64,000 nucleotides of DNA. It comes from Oscillospiraceae bacterium (GTDB lineage: Bacteria > Bacillota > Clostridia > Oscillospirales > Ruminococcaceae). Below, one piece after another: positions 26,551 through 36,871 of this stretch (positions within the stretch are counted from its first letter, which is position 1; each line of letters opens with the position of its first letter). The stretch is from contig JAJQFI010000025.1 in assembly GCA_021201235.1 (NCBI GenBank), positions 124,001 through 188,000 of the forward strand, written 5' to 3'. The position numbers and the translations under genes are program-made. The notes under the pieces were generated by a model. That model was given only the letters and a program-made list of their open reading frames with translations, had not been told where the DNA came from and did no database searches.

Positions 26551-28654
26551 CTTAAGGTATACTCAGGACAGGGAGCTTTCGTGGCTTCGGTTCAACGAAA
26601 GAGTTCTCGAGGAGGCGAAGGACGAGAGCGTGCCGCTGATGGAGAGACTCAAGTTCGCGGCGATTTTCACGTCGAATCTTGACGAGTTTTTCATGGTTCG
26701 CGTCGGGTCGCTTCACGATATGAGCCTGTTAAAAGAAGAGCACATCGACAACAAGACCGGCAAAACGCCCTCGGAACAGCTCTCGGCGATATTCAAGGCA
26801 CTGATACCGCTTTATAAAAAGCGCGATAAAGTCATGGCGGAATTGGAATCCCTCTGCCGGGCGTGCAACATATGCAGATTTTCCTACGGAGACCTTAGCG
26901 AGAAGGCGAAGAAGCAGGTGACGCTATGGTTCGAGGACGAAGCCCGACCGATTCTCTCGCCGCAGATTGTCGACATGCACAACCCCTTCCCACATCTGCC
27001 GAACAAGGGGCTCAATATAATCTTGTCCCTCAAGCGGGACGGTCAGGAGCTCATCGGGATTCTTCCTGTGCCGAATGAGCTTCCGAAGTTCGTAAGGCTT
27101 GAGGAGCGGGGAGTGCACTTTATTCTGACGGAGGACATTCTTTGCGAGTTCGCAAGCCTTGTCTTCCCCGAGTACGAAATCACCGAGAAAGCAGTCATAT
27201 CCGTCACCCGCAACGCCGACATCTCGCCCGAGGACGAGGCATACGATGTCGAGACCGATTTCAGGCGGCTCATGCAGAAGATAGTGAAGAAGCGCAGGCG
27301 TCTGGCGCCGGTCCGTCTCGAAATCGAGGGGACTCTCAGCGAAAAGCTCATCATGACGCTTTGCAAGACGCTTTCACTCAGCCGTGAGCAGGTCTTCACG
27401 ACAAAGTGCCCGATTCATCTTGATTTTTTATTCTCACTCAGCGACCTATTGCCGAAAGAAAGCGTTGCGACCCTCTGCGACCCCGTCTACAAGCCGCATT
27501 TCACACCCTATCTCAACAAAAACGAGAAGATTATCCCGCAAATCGAAAAGCAGGACGTTCTCATGTTCTATCCCTACGAGTCGATGGAGCCGTTTTTGAG
27601 AATGATTGCGGAGGCATCGGTTGACCCGAGCGTGCTCTCAATCAAAATTACCATCTACCGCCTCGCCGCAGGGGCAAGGCTCGTCGAATATCTCTGTGCC
27701 GCCGCGGAAAACGGCAAGCACGTCGTCGTTCTGATGGAGCTTCGGGCGCGCTTTGACGAGCAGAACAACATCTATTGGGCAGAAAGGCTTGAAGAGGCAG
27801 GATGCACCATCCTCTATGGCTTCGAGGGCATCAAGGTTCATTCGAAGATATGCCTCATCACAAAGAGGGAGCATAGCCGCCGTGGCGGAGGGAACGTCAG
27901 GTACATCACCCAGATTGGCACCGGAAACTATAACGAGAAGACCGCAAAGCAGTATACCGACCTCAGTCTCATGACCGCCAATCAGGAAATCGGCGAGGAT
28001 GCGGCTTTGCTCTTCCAGAACATGGCGACCGCAAACCTTGACGGCAAGTATCAGCATCTTCTTGTATCACCGTTCAGCCTCAAGGAGCGTGTCATCGAGC
28101 TCATCGACGAGGAGATAAAGAAGAAGTCGGACGGCTATATCTTCCTGAAGCTCAATTCCCTCACCGACCGCGAGATTATCGACAAGCTTGCAGAAGCGTC
28201 TCAGGCGGGAGTCGAGATTGTCATGAATATCCGAGGAATCTGTTGTCTCTTACCCGGGATTGAAGGCTTGACGGATAATATCAAAGTCTTCTCGATTGTC
28301 GGCAGGTACCTTGAGCACTCAAGAATCTACTGCTTCGGCAGAGGCAATGACGCGAAGCTCTACATCGCCTCGGCGGACTTTATGACGAGGAACACCGAGC
28401 GAAGGGTCGAAGTCGCATGTCCCGTTACAGACAAAGAGACCAGAAAGCGGCTTCTTCACATCATAGATGAGCTCCAGCTCGACAACGTGAAAGCCCGTGT
28501 GATGGCACCCGACGGGACCTATCACCGGATCAAGGACTCGGCAAGCCCGAGAAGCTGTCAGGAAATCTTTCAACAGGAAGAGACCCAGCTTGCGGAGGAA
28601 ATAAAGCACAAGAGCGGGCTGTGGGCGAAAATAAAAAGAAAAATCGGCTCTTGA
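26543..28654 (+). CDS. ppk1: Polyphosphate kinase 1
   Basis: RELSWLRFNERVLEEA, FFMVRVGSL, HSKICLI, GTGNYNEKTA. Confidence 0.97.
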   Translation: MNDLRYTQDRELSWLRFNERVLEEAKDESVPLMERLKFAAIFTSNLDEFFMVRVGSLHDMSLLKEEHIDNKTGKTPSEQLSAIFKALIPLYKKRDKVMAELESLCRACNICRFSYGDLSEKAKKQVTLWFEDEARPILSPQIVDMHNPFPHLPNKGLNIILSLKRDGQELIGILPVPNELPKFVRLEERGVHFILTEDILCEFASLVFPEYEITEKAVISVTRNADISPEDEAYDVETDFRRLMQKIVKKRRRLAPVRLEIEGTLSEKLIMTLCKTLSLSREQVFTTKCPIHLDFLFSLSDLLPKESVATLCDPVYKPHFTPYLNKNEKIIPQIEKQDVLMFYPYESMEPFLRMIAEASVDPSVLSIKITIYRLAAGARLVEYLCAAAENGKHVVVLMELRARFDEQNNIYWAERLEEAGCTILYGFEGIKVHSKICLITKREHSRRGGGNVRYITQIGTGNYNEKTAKQYTDLSLMTANQEIGEDAALLFQNMATANLDGKYQHLLVSPFSLKERVIELIDEEIKKKSDGYIFLKLNSLTDREIIDKLAEASQAGVEIVMNIRGICCLLPGIEGLTDNIKVFSIVGRYLEHSRIYCFGRGNDAKLYIASADFMTRNTERRVEVACPVTDKETRKRLLHIIDELQLDNVKARVMAPDGTYHRIKDSASPRSCQEIFQQEETQLAEEIKHKSGLWAKIKRKIGS

Positions 28655-28738
28655 CAACCTCCCCCAACTATGATATACTTTCAAATCATACAAACTTGCA
28701 CTTTTGTGAAAACTATTATTAGTTGGGGGATTAACATT

Positions 28739-29662
28739 ATGTGGTTTTTATTCACGCTGTTGACGACGCTTCTTTGGGGTGCCGCCGACCTGTTTTATAA
28801 GAAGGGTGCGGACGAAACCGAAAAATACAGTCACTATCTGACCGCCATCGCAGTCGGTCTCATCATGGGCATTCAGGCGATAATCATGCTCGTGGCAAAC
28901 GGGTTTGACTATAACCCGCTGAACCTGATTTACTATCTGCCGACCTCGCTTATGTACATAATCTCGATGGTCGTCGGCTATGCGGGACTTCGTTACCTTG
29001 AGCTTTCCATCTGCTCGCCGGTTGAAAACTCTTCCGGAGCGGTCGTAACGATTCTCTGCATCATCTTCCTCGGGCAGAGCCTCGAATTGATGTCGGCAGT
29101 TTCGGTAATACTCGTCACAATCGGCGTTGTCTATATCGGAATCCTCGAGAGGCAGGAAGTCGGGGACGTCAAAGACACCGACAAGAAGTATATTAACGGC
29201 TTCGTCGCGCTCATCTTCCCGCTCGTCTATGCGGTTCTTGACGCACTCGGAACCTTCTTCGACGCGTTCTATCTCGATATCGAGCTCACGCCGCTCGTCG
29301 ACGTTACGGAAGAGAACATCGAGGACGTCGCGAACATTTCCTATATGCTGACGTTCCTGATTGTCGCGCTGATTCTTCTGTTCTATGTTCTTGTTATCAA
29401 GAAGGAGAAGATAGCCCTCCCGAAGCAGGGAGACAAGGTCGCCGCCGCAATTTTCGAGACCGCCGGACAGTACTTCTATGTCTACGCCATGAGCGGCAAC
29501 GCCATCGTCGCGGCGCCTCTCATCTCGGCATACAGCATCGTTTCGATAGTCCTTTCAAGAATCTTCCTGAAAGAAAAACTCACCCCGAAGCAGTACATCG
29601 CCATCGCAATCGTCATGGCGGGTATACTCGTTATGGGGGTTGCAGAGGGGCTGGCGGAATAA
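28739..29662 (+). CDS. EamA/DMT family transporter
   Basis: Ten predicted TM segments; terminal EKLTPKQYIAIAIVMAGIL. Confidence 0.85.
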   Translation: MWFLFTLLTTLLWGAADLFYKKGADETEKYSHYLTAIAVGLIMGIQAIIMLVANGFDYNPLNLIYYLPTSLMYIISMVVGYAGLRYLELSICSPVENSSGAVVTILCIIFLGQSLELMSAVSVILVTIGVVYIGILERQEVGDVKDTDKKYINGFVALIFPLVYAVLDALGTFFDAFYLDIELTPLVDVTEENIEDVANISYMLTFLIVALILLFYVLVIKKEKIALPKQGDKVAAAIFETAGQYFYVYAMSGNAIVAAPLISAYSIVSIVLSRIFLKEKLTPKQYIAIAIVMAGILVMGVAEGLAE

Positions 29663-29696
29663 ATACCCACAAGTAACTATTTAGTTCTATGGTGGT

Positions 29697-29740
29697 TCAA
29701 AAACGGTGTGACTACATGGTCACGCCGTTTTTCTGTTTCT
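29697..29740 (+). terminator. Rho-independent terminator
   Basis: AAAAACGGTGTGAC-tacatg-GTCACGCCGTTTTT. Confidence 0.8.
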
Positions 29741-29865
29741 TTGCAGTTGTTTGCAGACGGATATCCAAACGCACGCCTCATCTTTAACCCCCATTTAACC
29801 TTAATTTGATTGTTTGTTGCAAACGGTCTGTGCTACAATAAGGCTTGAAAATAAGCGATTGAAAT

Positions 29866-30465
29866 ATGAGTGATATTATGTTGCCGAGCAGATACGAAGC
29901 GGAAAAATTACTTTGCGGTGGAGAAGCGAAGTCTCCCGGGGCTTGGGTGCCCCACAGCAGGGTTACGGCGAGGGCGGCTGAGATTATCGCGGTTCACTCC
30001 GGCTCGCTTGATTCCGAAAAAGCTTACATATTGGGCTTACCGCACGACATCGGCAGGAGCTTCGGCGAGTCTCAGATGCGACATATCTACGACGGCTATC
30101 ATTACATGCTAAGCCTTGGATATGACGAGGTGGCGAGGGTTTGCCTGACGCACTCTTTCAACTGCCATCGGCTTGATAATTATGTAGGAGCTTGCGACAT
30201 CACTTCTAAGGAGAAAAAAGAGGTCGAAGAGGCGCTTTTAAAGACAGAGTTTGACGACTACGACCGGCTGATTCAGCTTTGCGACGGACTGGCGGGAAAG
30301 ACCGGGGCTGTCAGTCTTGAAGAAAGAGCGGAGGACATCAGGCATCGGTACGGGAGCTATCCCGAAGGAAAGCTTGAGAAAAACCTTGAGCTGAAAACGT
30401 ATTTTGAAAAGATGACAGGCGAGGATTTATACAGCCTTTTGGATATCAGGGAGAATTCGAAATGA
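29866..30465 (+). CDS. HD-domain protein
   Basis: HSRVTARAAEIIAVHSG...YILGLPHDIGRSFG...; HD pattern. Confidence 0.8.
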   Translation: MSDIMLPSRYEAEKLLCGGEAKSPGAWVPHSRVTARAAEIIAVHSGSLDSEKAYILGLPHDIGRSFGESQMRHIYDGYHYMLSLGYDEVARVCLTHSFNCHRLDNYVGACDITSKEKKEVEEALLKTEFDDYDRLIQLCDGLAGKTGAVSLEERAEDIRHRYGSYPEGKLEKNLELKTYFEKMTGEDLYSLLDIRENSK

Positions 30466-31412
30466 AGATTGAACTAAAGGATATTTGCAAGCGGTTCGGG
30501 ACGAGCTTCGCCATCGAAAAGCTTTGCATGACGATTGAAAGTGGAAAGTTCACAACCCTTCTCGGACCTTCCGGTTGCGGCAAGACGACGATTCTTCGGA
30601 TGATTGCCGGTCTCGAAACTCCCGACGAGGGCGAAATCTATTATGACGACACCTGCGTCTTTTCTTCGAAAAAGAAAATCAATCTGCCTCCCGAGAAGAG
30701 AAATCTCGGGTTTGTATTTCAGGATTTTGCTTTGTTTCCTCACCTTAAGGTTTACGAGAACGTCGCTTTTCCTCTGAGAGCAAGACACAAAAAAGACGGT
30801 CTTGACGAAAAGGTCCGGAATGCTCTGAAGGCTGTCAGACTCGAGGACTATGCCGACAGAATGCCCGAACAGCTTTCCGGCGGACAACAGCAGAGAGTTG
30901 CCTTTGCGAGGGCAATCGTTGCGAGTCCCGAATGTATCCTCTTTGATGAGCCGCTTTCGGCTCTGGATGCCATTTTGCGCGAAGAGATGCGCATTGAAAT
31001 CTGGAATCTCACCGAACAGCTCGGCATCACCTCGGTATTCGTCACCCACGACCAGATAGAGGCAATGAGCATGAGCGACAGCATCGCCGTCATGAATCAG
31101 GGACATGTTGAGCAGTACGGCAGTCCCGAAGAAATATATCAATCCCCGTCGACCAGGTTCGTTGCGAACTTTATCGGCAAATCGAACTGGATTGATGAAA
31201 GCTCGATGTTCCGCCCGGAAGCGATGAGCTTTGAAGAGAAAGAGAATTCTGCTTGCTTTGATGCAAGCGTCGTCAGTCAGCAGTTTGTCGGAAACGGCTA
31301 TGAGCTGATTTTGGACCACGAGGGGAACCGCTGGGTTGCATTGTCTCCCGTCAGACAGCTTGAAGAAAAGGTGTCTGTTTATGTATATAACGAGAGTATT
31401 CAAAAATTCTGA
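30462..31412 (+). CDS. ABC transporter ATP-binding protein, Fe3+/spermidine type
   Basis: GPSGCGKTTILRMIAGLE, LSGGQQQRVAFARAI. Confidence 0.93.
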   Translation: MKIELKDICKRFGTSFAIEKLCMTIESGKFTTLLGPSGCGKTTILRMIAGLETPDEGEIYYDDTCVFSSKKKINLPPEKRNLGFVFQDFALFPHLKVYENVAFPLRARHKKDGLDEKVRNALKAVRLEDYADRMPEQLSGGQQQRVAFARAIVASPECILFDEPLSALDAILREEMRIEIWNLTEQLGITSVFVTHDQIEAMSMSDSIAVMNQGHVEQYGSPEEIYQSPSTRFVANFIGKSNWIDESSMFRPEAMSFEEKENSACFDASVVSQQFVGNGYELILDHEGNRWVALSPVRQLEEKVSVYVYNESIQKF

Positions 31413-31448
31413 GCTTTCGACTATTTATCAGTCGAGAAAGGAAATGTT

Positions 31449-32531
31449 ATGAAAAGAATATTTAGCCTTATGATCGCAGTTATGCTTGCGTTCAGCTTAG
31501 TTGGATGCGGAAGCTCCTCTACGAGCAGTTCCTCAACCACAACCGGTGCCACCACCAAGGCAACCGAAGCCACAACTGCGGCAACAGAAGCCACCGAGGA
31601 AGCAGAAGAGGAAACCACCGAGCTTTCCGGCAAGCTGGTAGTCTATATGCCGAGTCCCTCTGGTCTTAACGAGAAGTACATAGCCGACTTCGAAGAGAAA
31701 ACCGGCATCACCGTTGAGCTTTTCGAGGGCACAACCGGCGAAATCCTCGCAAGACTTGAAGCCGAAAAGGACAACCCCGTTGCGGATGTCGTAGTTCTCG
31801 CTTCCTGGTCAGACGGTCTTTCCCTCAAGGAAACCGGAGTTCTCATGAGCTATGAGGACGCCGAGAACGCAGACCTTCTTTATGACGGATGGGTTGACGA
31901 AGATTATATGCTTTTCGGAACCAGCGCTTCCGCAGTCGGAGTTATCTACAACACCACTCTTATCGAGAGCCTCGATGCCGACTGGGACGAGCTTGCCGAC
32001 GAAGCCTATACCGACCTTCTTGCAATCGCTGACCCCGAAAAGTCCGGCTCCTGCAAGGACTTCTTAGCCGGTTACATGTACTCAACAGGTGAAGACTGGA
32101 GCGCATTCGAAGCTATGGCGGCTATCGGAATGACAGTCCCCGGAGCCAACAAGGCGGCACTCGAAGCTGTTACCACTGGTGAGAAGGCAATCCTCGTCGC
32201 CGGTGTTGACTATAACGCCTATTCGAGCATTGCAAAGGGCGAGCCTCTTGCAATCTACTATCCCGAATCGGGAACAGTCATCAACCCGAGACCCGCAATG
32301 ATTCTGAGCAGTAGCCAGAATGTCGAGAACGCAAAGGCATTCATCGACTATCTGATGAGCGACGATGCACAGCAGTTGGTTGCCGACGCTTACCTTCTCC
32401 CCGGAAGATCCGACATCACCTGCGACAACAGAACCAACGTCGATGAGATTCCCACCTTCGACCTTGACTGGACTTGGATGATGGAGAATGCGGACAGCAT
32501 TGCGGCAAAGCTCAACGAACTCTGCGAGTAA
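31449..32531 (+). CDS. Iron-type ABC transporter substrate-binding lipoprotein
   Basis: Lipobox LVGCG; periplasmic-binding fold; next to ATPase and permease. Confidence 0.9.
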   Translation: MKRIFSLMIAVMLAFSLVGCGSSSTSSSSTTTGATTKATEATTAATEATEEAEEETTELSGKLVVYMPSPSGLNEKYIADFEEKTGITVELFEGTTGEILARLEAEKDNPVADVVVLASWSDGLSLKETGVLMSYEDAENADLLYDGWVDEDYMLFGTSASAVGVIYNTTLIESLDADWDELADEAYTDLLAIADPEKSGSCKDFLAGYMYSTGEDWSAFEAMAAIGMTVPGANKAALEAVTTGEKAILVAGVDYNAYSSIAKGEPLAIYYPESGTVINPRPAMILSSSQNVENAKAFIDYLMSDDAQQLVADAYLLPGRSDITCDNRTNVDEIPTFDLDWTWMMENADSIAAKLNELCE

Positions 32532-32549
32532 TCCCTAACTTAAAGTAGT

Positions 32550-32605
32550 CTATATAAAAACGGTCGGCACCTTGTATATACATATCAAGGTGCCGATTGT
32601 TGAAA
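32550..32605 (+). promoter_or_regulatory. Intercistronic hairpin between SBP and permease
   Basis: TCGGCACCTTG-tatatacatat-CAAGGTGCCGA. Confidence 0.6.
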
Positions 32606-32618
32606 GGAATATGGAAAA

Positions 32619-34277
32619 ATGAAAGAGAAGATAAAATCCAATGCCTTGTATATTGTGATTGCACTGGTTCTCGGTTTTCTGATAGTCGTCCCGATTCTGA
32701 CGGTGTTCGCAAGGGCGATAGTAACAGATGAGGGCACCATCGATTTTGCCGACGCCATCGCCACCATCTGCGACAGCGACAACCTTGAGACGATAGGAAA
32801 TTCGTTGCTACTGGGTGTTCTTGTAGTCATCACTTCGACAATAATCGCTACGCCACTCGCATTTATCTTAACGAGAACAAGCTTTGCCCGCAAAAAGTGG
32901 CTCGACATCGTCCTGATGATTCCGTTCATGACGCCGCCCTATATCTCCTCCTCCGGCTAGATTCTCTTTATGCAGAAGCGTGGGCTTTTCCAACAGCTTT
33001 TTCCGTGGACAGGAACGGCTTCGGAAGGCTTCTTCACGCTTGGCGGACTTGTCCTTGTGATGAGCCTTCATGTCTTCCCGTTCCTGACGACGATTCTCAA
33101 AAACGCAATCCTGAATCTGAACGGAAGTCTTGAAGAAAGTGCGGCTATCTATGGCGCAGGGTTCTGGTATCGCTTAAGAAAGGTGACAATGCCTCTCCTC
33201 ACGGGAAACTATGCCATCGGAGCGCTTCTCGTCTTCGTCAAGACTCTTTCCGAATACGGCACGCCCTCGACGCTCGGCAAGCGAATCGGCTTCTATGTCT
33301 TCACGACCGACATCCACCGCTACGCCACGACATCACCGATTGATTTCGGCAAGGCTTCGAGCCTCTCGAGCGTCCTCGTCACCATCTGCATGGTTCTCTG
33401 GTTTGTACAGAATTACATCACCTCGAAGCATACATACCACCTCGTGGGCGGCAAGGGTCGCAAAACCGAGAAGAAGTCCGATAAAAAGTGGATAACCGTC
33501 CTGAGCGCCGTCTATATCTTCATTGTCCTGCTTCTTTCAGTCGGGATTCCGTATTTCTCGGTAATCGCAACTTCGCTCATAAAGCTTCGTGGTTACGGTC
33601 TGGCGGCAGGCAACTTCACCCTCGAGCACTATAAAGAGCTCTTCGTTGGCAATTCAAAGGGCATAAGGGCGATTCTAACGAGCCTCGGGCTTGCGGCTTC
33701 ATCCGCAACGATTGCGAGCATCATCGGCGTATGTGTGACCGTCTGCATCCAGAAGGCGAAGAAGTGGAAGAACATCATCCAGTTGGAGGCGCTCCTCCCC
33801 GAGATGATTCCGAATATCGTCTTTGCAATCGGGCTGATGATTTTCTGAAACAAGATTTACAAGGCGATTCCGCTCTATAACACACTCGGATTTATGGTGC
33901 TCGTCTACGTCGTGATGTTCCTGCCCTACTCGATTCAGTATACCTCTTCGGCACTCATGCAGATAGGACCGAACCTCCAGCTTGCCGGAAAGGTCTGCGG
34001 CGGAAGCAGCGTCTATGTCTTCAGAAGGGTTACCTTCCCGCTTCTCTTCAAAGGCGTCCTCAGCGGATGGATGATGATATTCATAATTTCATTCAGAGAG
34101 CTTATCGCATCAAGCCTTATCTCCCCGCCGAACGTCCTGACCGTCTCGACCTTCATCGTCCGCGAATTCGAGCAGGGAAGCGTCTCGGTCGGCATGGCGA
34201 TGGCAGTAATCTGCGTCCTGCTGACGACCACAGCATTGATTATTCTCAATTACTTTGTGGATAGGGAGAAGGAGTGA
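32619..34277 (+). pseudogene. Fe3+-type ABC permease interrupted by in-frame TAG (32958-32960) and TGA (33846-33848)
   Basis: ORFs 32619-32960, 32970-33848 and 33894-34277 share one frame and read as one multi-TM permease: ...PPYISSSG*ILFMQKRGL... and ...FAIGLMIF*NKIYKAIP... Confidence 0.85.
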
Positions 34278-34297
34278 GATTACTCAAGGTTAAAGAT

Positions 34298-34345
34298 AAA
34301 AGGGTATGCACTGCAAAGTACATACCCTTTTTGATTGCTTTTTTG
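34298..34345 (+). terminator. Rho-independent terminator
   Basis: AAAGGGTATGcactgcaaaGTACATACCCTTTTT. Confidence 0.75.
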
Positions 34346-34394
34346 AAAACCGGTTTATGGGTCGGATGGTTCAAGGGGTTGAACGGGGTTGTGC

Positions 34395-35555
34395 TTACAG
34401 CACCCTGACTCTCGTAACCCCATCAATGCCCTCAATATCCTTGACAGCAGCGGCGGAGTCGCCGGTGATGTCGAGCATGGTGTATGCCCAGTCCTTCTTC
34501 GACTTGCTGGCGATGTTTTCGATGTTGCAGCCGTCAGCTGAGATGAACGATGTGATCTGCGAGATGATTGCCGGGACGTTCTTGTGGATTACGCAGACGA
34601 GGTGGTCGGCGGTCTTCGCAAGCTCGCACTCGGGGAGGTTTACGGAGTTGTGAATCGATCCCTTCTCGACATAGTCGATGAGCTGGACAGCCGCCATATA
34701 AGCGCAGTTGTCCTCCGACTCGGGGGTCGAAGCTCCGAGGTGCGGAATCGCGACGATTCCGTCGTGGCAGAGAAGCTCGTCGTTCGGAAAGTCGGTGATA
34801 TAGGTCGAGACGGAGCCGTTGTCGACAGCCTCGATGATGTCAGCGGTGTTTACAAGCTCGCCACGGGCGAAGTTCAGGATTCTGACGCCCTTCTTCATCT
34901 TGCCAATGGACTCTTTATTGACAGTGTCCTTGGTCTCACTGTTGTAAGGCAGGTGGAGCGAGATATAGTCTGCTTCGGCGTAGATTTCCTGCAGGGTCTT
35001 GACAACCTTGACGGTGGGCTTGAGTCCCAGAGCCGCATTGACGGAGAGAAACGGGTCGTAGCCGATGACGTTCATGCCAAGTGAAAGAGCCGCATTCGCA
35101 ACCTTAGCACCGATTGCGCCGAGTCCGACCAAGCCGAGGGTCTTTCCGGAGATTTCGGGACCGGCAAACTGAGCCTTGCCTTTTTCAACGAGCTTTCCTA
35201 CTGCGTCGCCCTGACCCTTGAGGGTCTTTGCCCAGTCGATAGCGGCGGGGACGCGACGGGAGGAGAGGATAAGTCCCGCCAAAACGAGTTCCTTGACGGC
35301 GTTAGCGTTTGCACCGGGGGTGTTGAAGACGCAGATTCCCGCTTCCGAGCAACGGTCAATCGGGATGTTGTTGACGCCTGCACCGGCTCTGGCGATTGCA
35401 AGAAGCTTATCGCCGAACTCATAGTCGAGCATTCCCGCAGAGCGAACCATAATTGCGTCGGGATTGGCGGTCTCCGAGCCGACGACATACTTCTCCTTGT
35501 CGAAGCAGTCGAGACCCGAAGGGGAAATATTATTTAAAGTGAGTACGTTATACAT
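34395..35555 (-). CDS. serA: D-3-phosphoglycerate dehydrogenase
   Basis: LGLVGLGAIGAKVANAA NAD motif; C-terminal ACT domain; next to serC. Confidence 0.92.
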   Translation of the reverse strand: MYNVLTLNNISPSGLDCFDKEKYVVGSETANPDAIMVRSAGMLDYEFGDKLLAIARAGAGVNNIPIDRCSEAGICVFNTPGANANAVKELVLAGLILSSRRVPAAIDWAKTLKGQGDAVGKLVEKGKAQFAGPEISGKTLGLVGLGAIGAKVANAALSLGMNVIGYDPFLSVNAALGLKPTVKVVKTLQEIYAEADYISLHLPYNSETKDTVNKESIGKMKKGVRILNFARGELVNTADIIEAVDNGSVSTYITDFPNDELLCHDGIVAIPHLGASTPESEDNCAYMAAVQLIDYVEKGSIHNSVNLPECELAKTADHLVCVIHKNVPAIISQITSFISADGCNIENIASKSKKDWAYTMLDITGDSAAAVKDIEGIDGVTRVRVL

Positions 35556-36627
35556 TTTCAGCCTCAAACTTTCTGATGAATTCAACGAGCTTTTCAACGC
35601 CCTCATAAGGCATAGCGTTGTAGATGGAAGCTCTCATGCCGCCGACGGTGCGGTGACCCTTGATGTTGATGAGCCCTGCCGCCTTTGCTTCCTTGACGAA
35701 CTTCGCGTCAAGCTCGTCGCTTCCGGTGACGAAGGGAACGTTCATGATGGAGCGGTCCTTGCCGGAAACAGTTGCCTTGAAGAGCTTCGATTCGTCGAGG
35801 CAATCATAGAGAAGCTTAGCCTTCTTCTCGTTAATTTCCTTCATAGCCTCGAGTCCGCCCTTTTCCTTGACCCAGTCAAGAACGAGACCGAGGATATAGA
35901 TTCCGTAGGTCGGAGGAGTGTTATACATCGAGCCGTTGTCCGCATGAATCTGATAGTTGAACATGGTCGGGGTGATGTCCATAGCGTTGCCGATGAGATC
36001 TTCGCGGATGATGACAACAGTCAGACCCGCAGGACCCATATTCTTCTGGGCACCGGCATAGATAACGCCGAACTTCGAAACGTCAACAGGTTCAGACAAA
36101 ATGCAGGAAGACATATCCGCAACAATCGGAACTCCCTTGGTGTCAGGAAGACTTGTGAATCTGGTTCCGTAAATGGTGTTGTTATAGCAGATGTGGAAAT
36201 AGTCCGCCTCGGGGTCGAGCTTCGACTCGTCAATCTCGGGGATGTATGAATAAACCTTATCCTTGGAGGAAGCGACGACGGTGCACTTGCCATAGCGTGA
36301 AGCCTCCTGATAAGCCTTGTTGGACCACTGACCGCTGAGAACGAAATCAGCCTTGTTGTTCTTGTTCATAAGGTTCATCGGAACCATTGCGAACTGGCTT
36401 GATGCGCCGCCCTGCAGGAACAGAACCTTGTAGTTGTCGGGGATAGCCATTAATTCACGGAACTTAGCCTCGACGCTTGCGATAATCTCGCCGTACTCCT
36501 TTGAGCGGTGGGACATTTCCATAACAGACTGTCCGCTCTCGCCATACTCGAGCATTTCGTCCGCCGCACGCTTCAGAACTTCCTCCGGGAGCATTGCGGG
36601 ACCCGCACTGAAATTATAAACTCTCAT
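35548..36627 (-). CDS. serC: Phosphoserine aminotransferase
   Basis: MRVYNFSAGPAMLPEEVL; GAQKNMGPAG. Confidence 0.96.
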   Translation of the reverse strand: MRVYNFSAGPAMLPEEVLKRAADEMLEYGESGQSVMEMSHRSKEYGEIIASVEAKFRELMAIPDNYKVLFLQGGASSQFAMVPMNLMNKNNKADFVLSGQWSNKAYQEASRYGKCTVVASSKDKVYSYIPEIDESKLDPEADYFHICYNNTIYGTRFTSLPDTKGVPIVADMSSCILSEPVDVSKFGVIYAGAQKNMGPAGLTVVIIREDLIGNAMDITPTMFNYQIHADNGSMYNTPPTYGIYILGLVLDWVKEKGGLEAMKEINEKKAKLLYDCLDESKLFKATVSGKDRSIMNVPFVTGSDELDAKFVKEAKAAGLINIKGHRTVGGMRASIYNAMPYEGVEKLVEFIRKFEAENV

Positions 36628-36720
36628 TATAAACACCTCGTAAGTCGCCTCCAACTTGCCGGAGCCGACGTATTATGCGGTATCTTATAAAATGCCATCT
36701 TACAAAATACCATCCTATAC

Positions 36721-36749
36721 ATTATACTCCACTCAAGTACAACTGTCAA
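36721..36749 (-). promoter_or_regulatory. SigA promoter of serC-serA
   Basis: Minus-strand TTGACA-N17-TATAAT. Confidence 0.75.
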
Positions 36750-36871
36750 CAGTAGAAACACAAAGAAATTTTATTACGTTAAAAGGGAGAAATGGGCATT
36801 TTGACGAAAATAAATAGCTCCCTTGGGGAGCTAATGCTTCCATGCGGAGCCATTCAAAGTCGAAACAGATT

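Noticed and set aside
32619-34277. Stop-codon reassignment (TAG or TGA read as Trp) as explanation for the split permease
   Set aside because: TGA and TAG terminate many intact genes here (TGA in the pfkB-like gene, truB and nrnA; TAG in degV and gltX), so a global code change is not supported.
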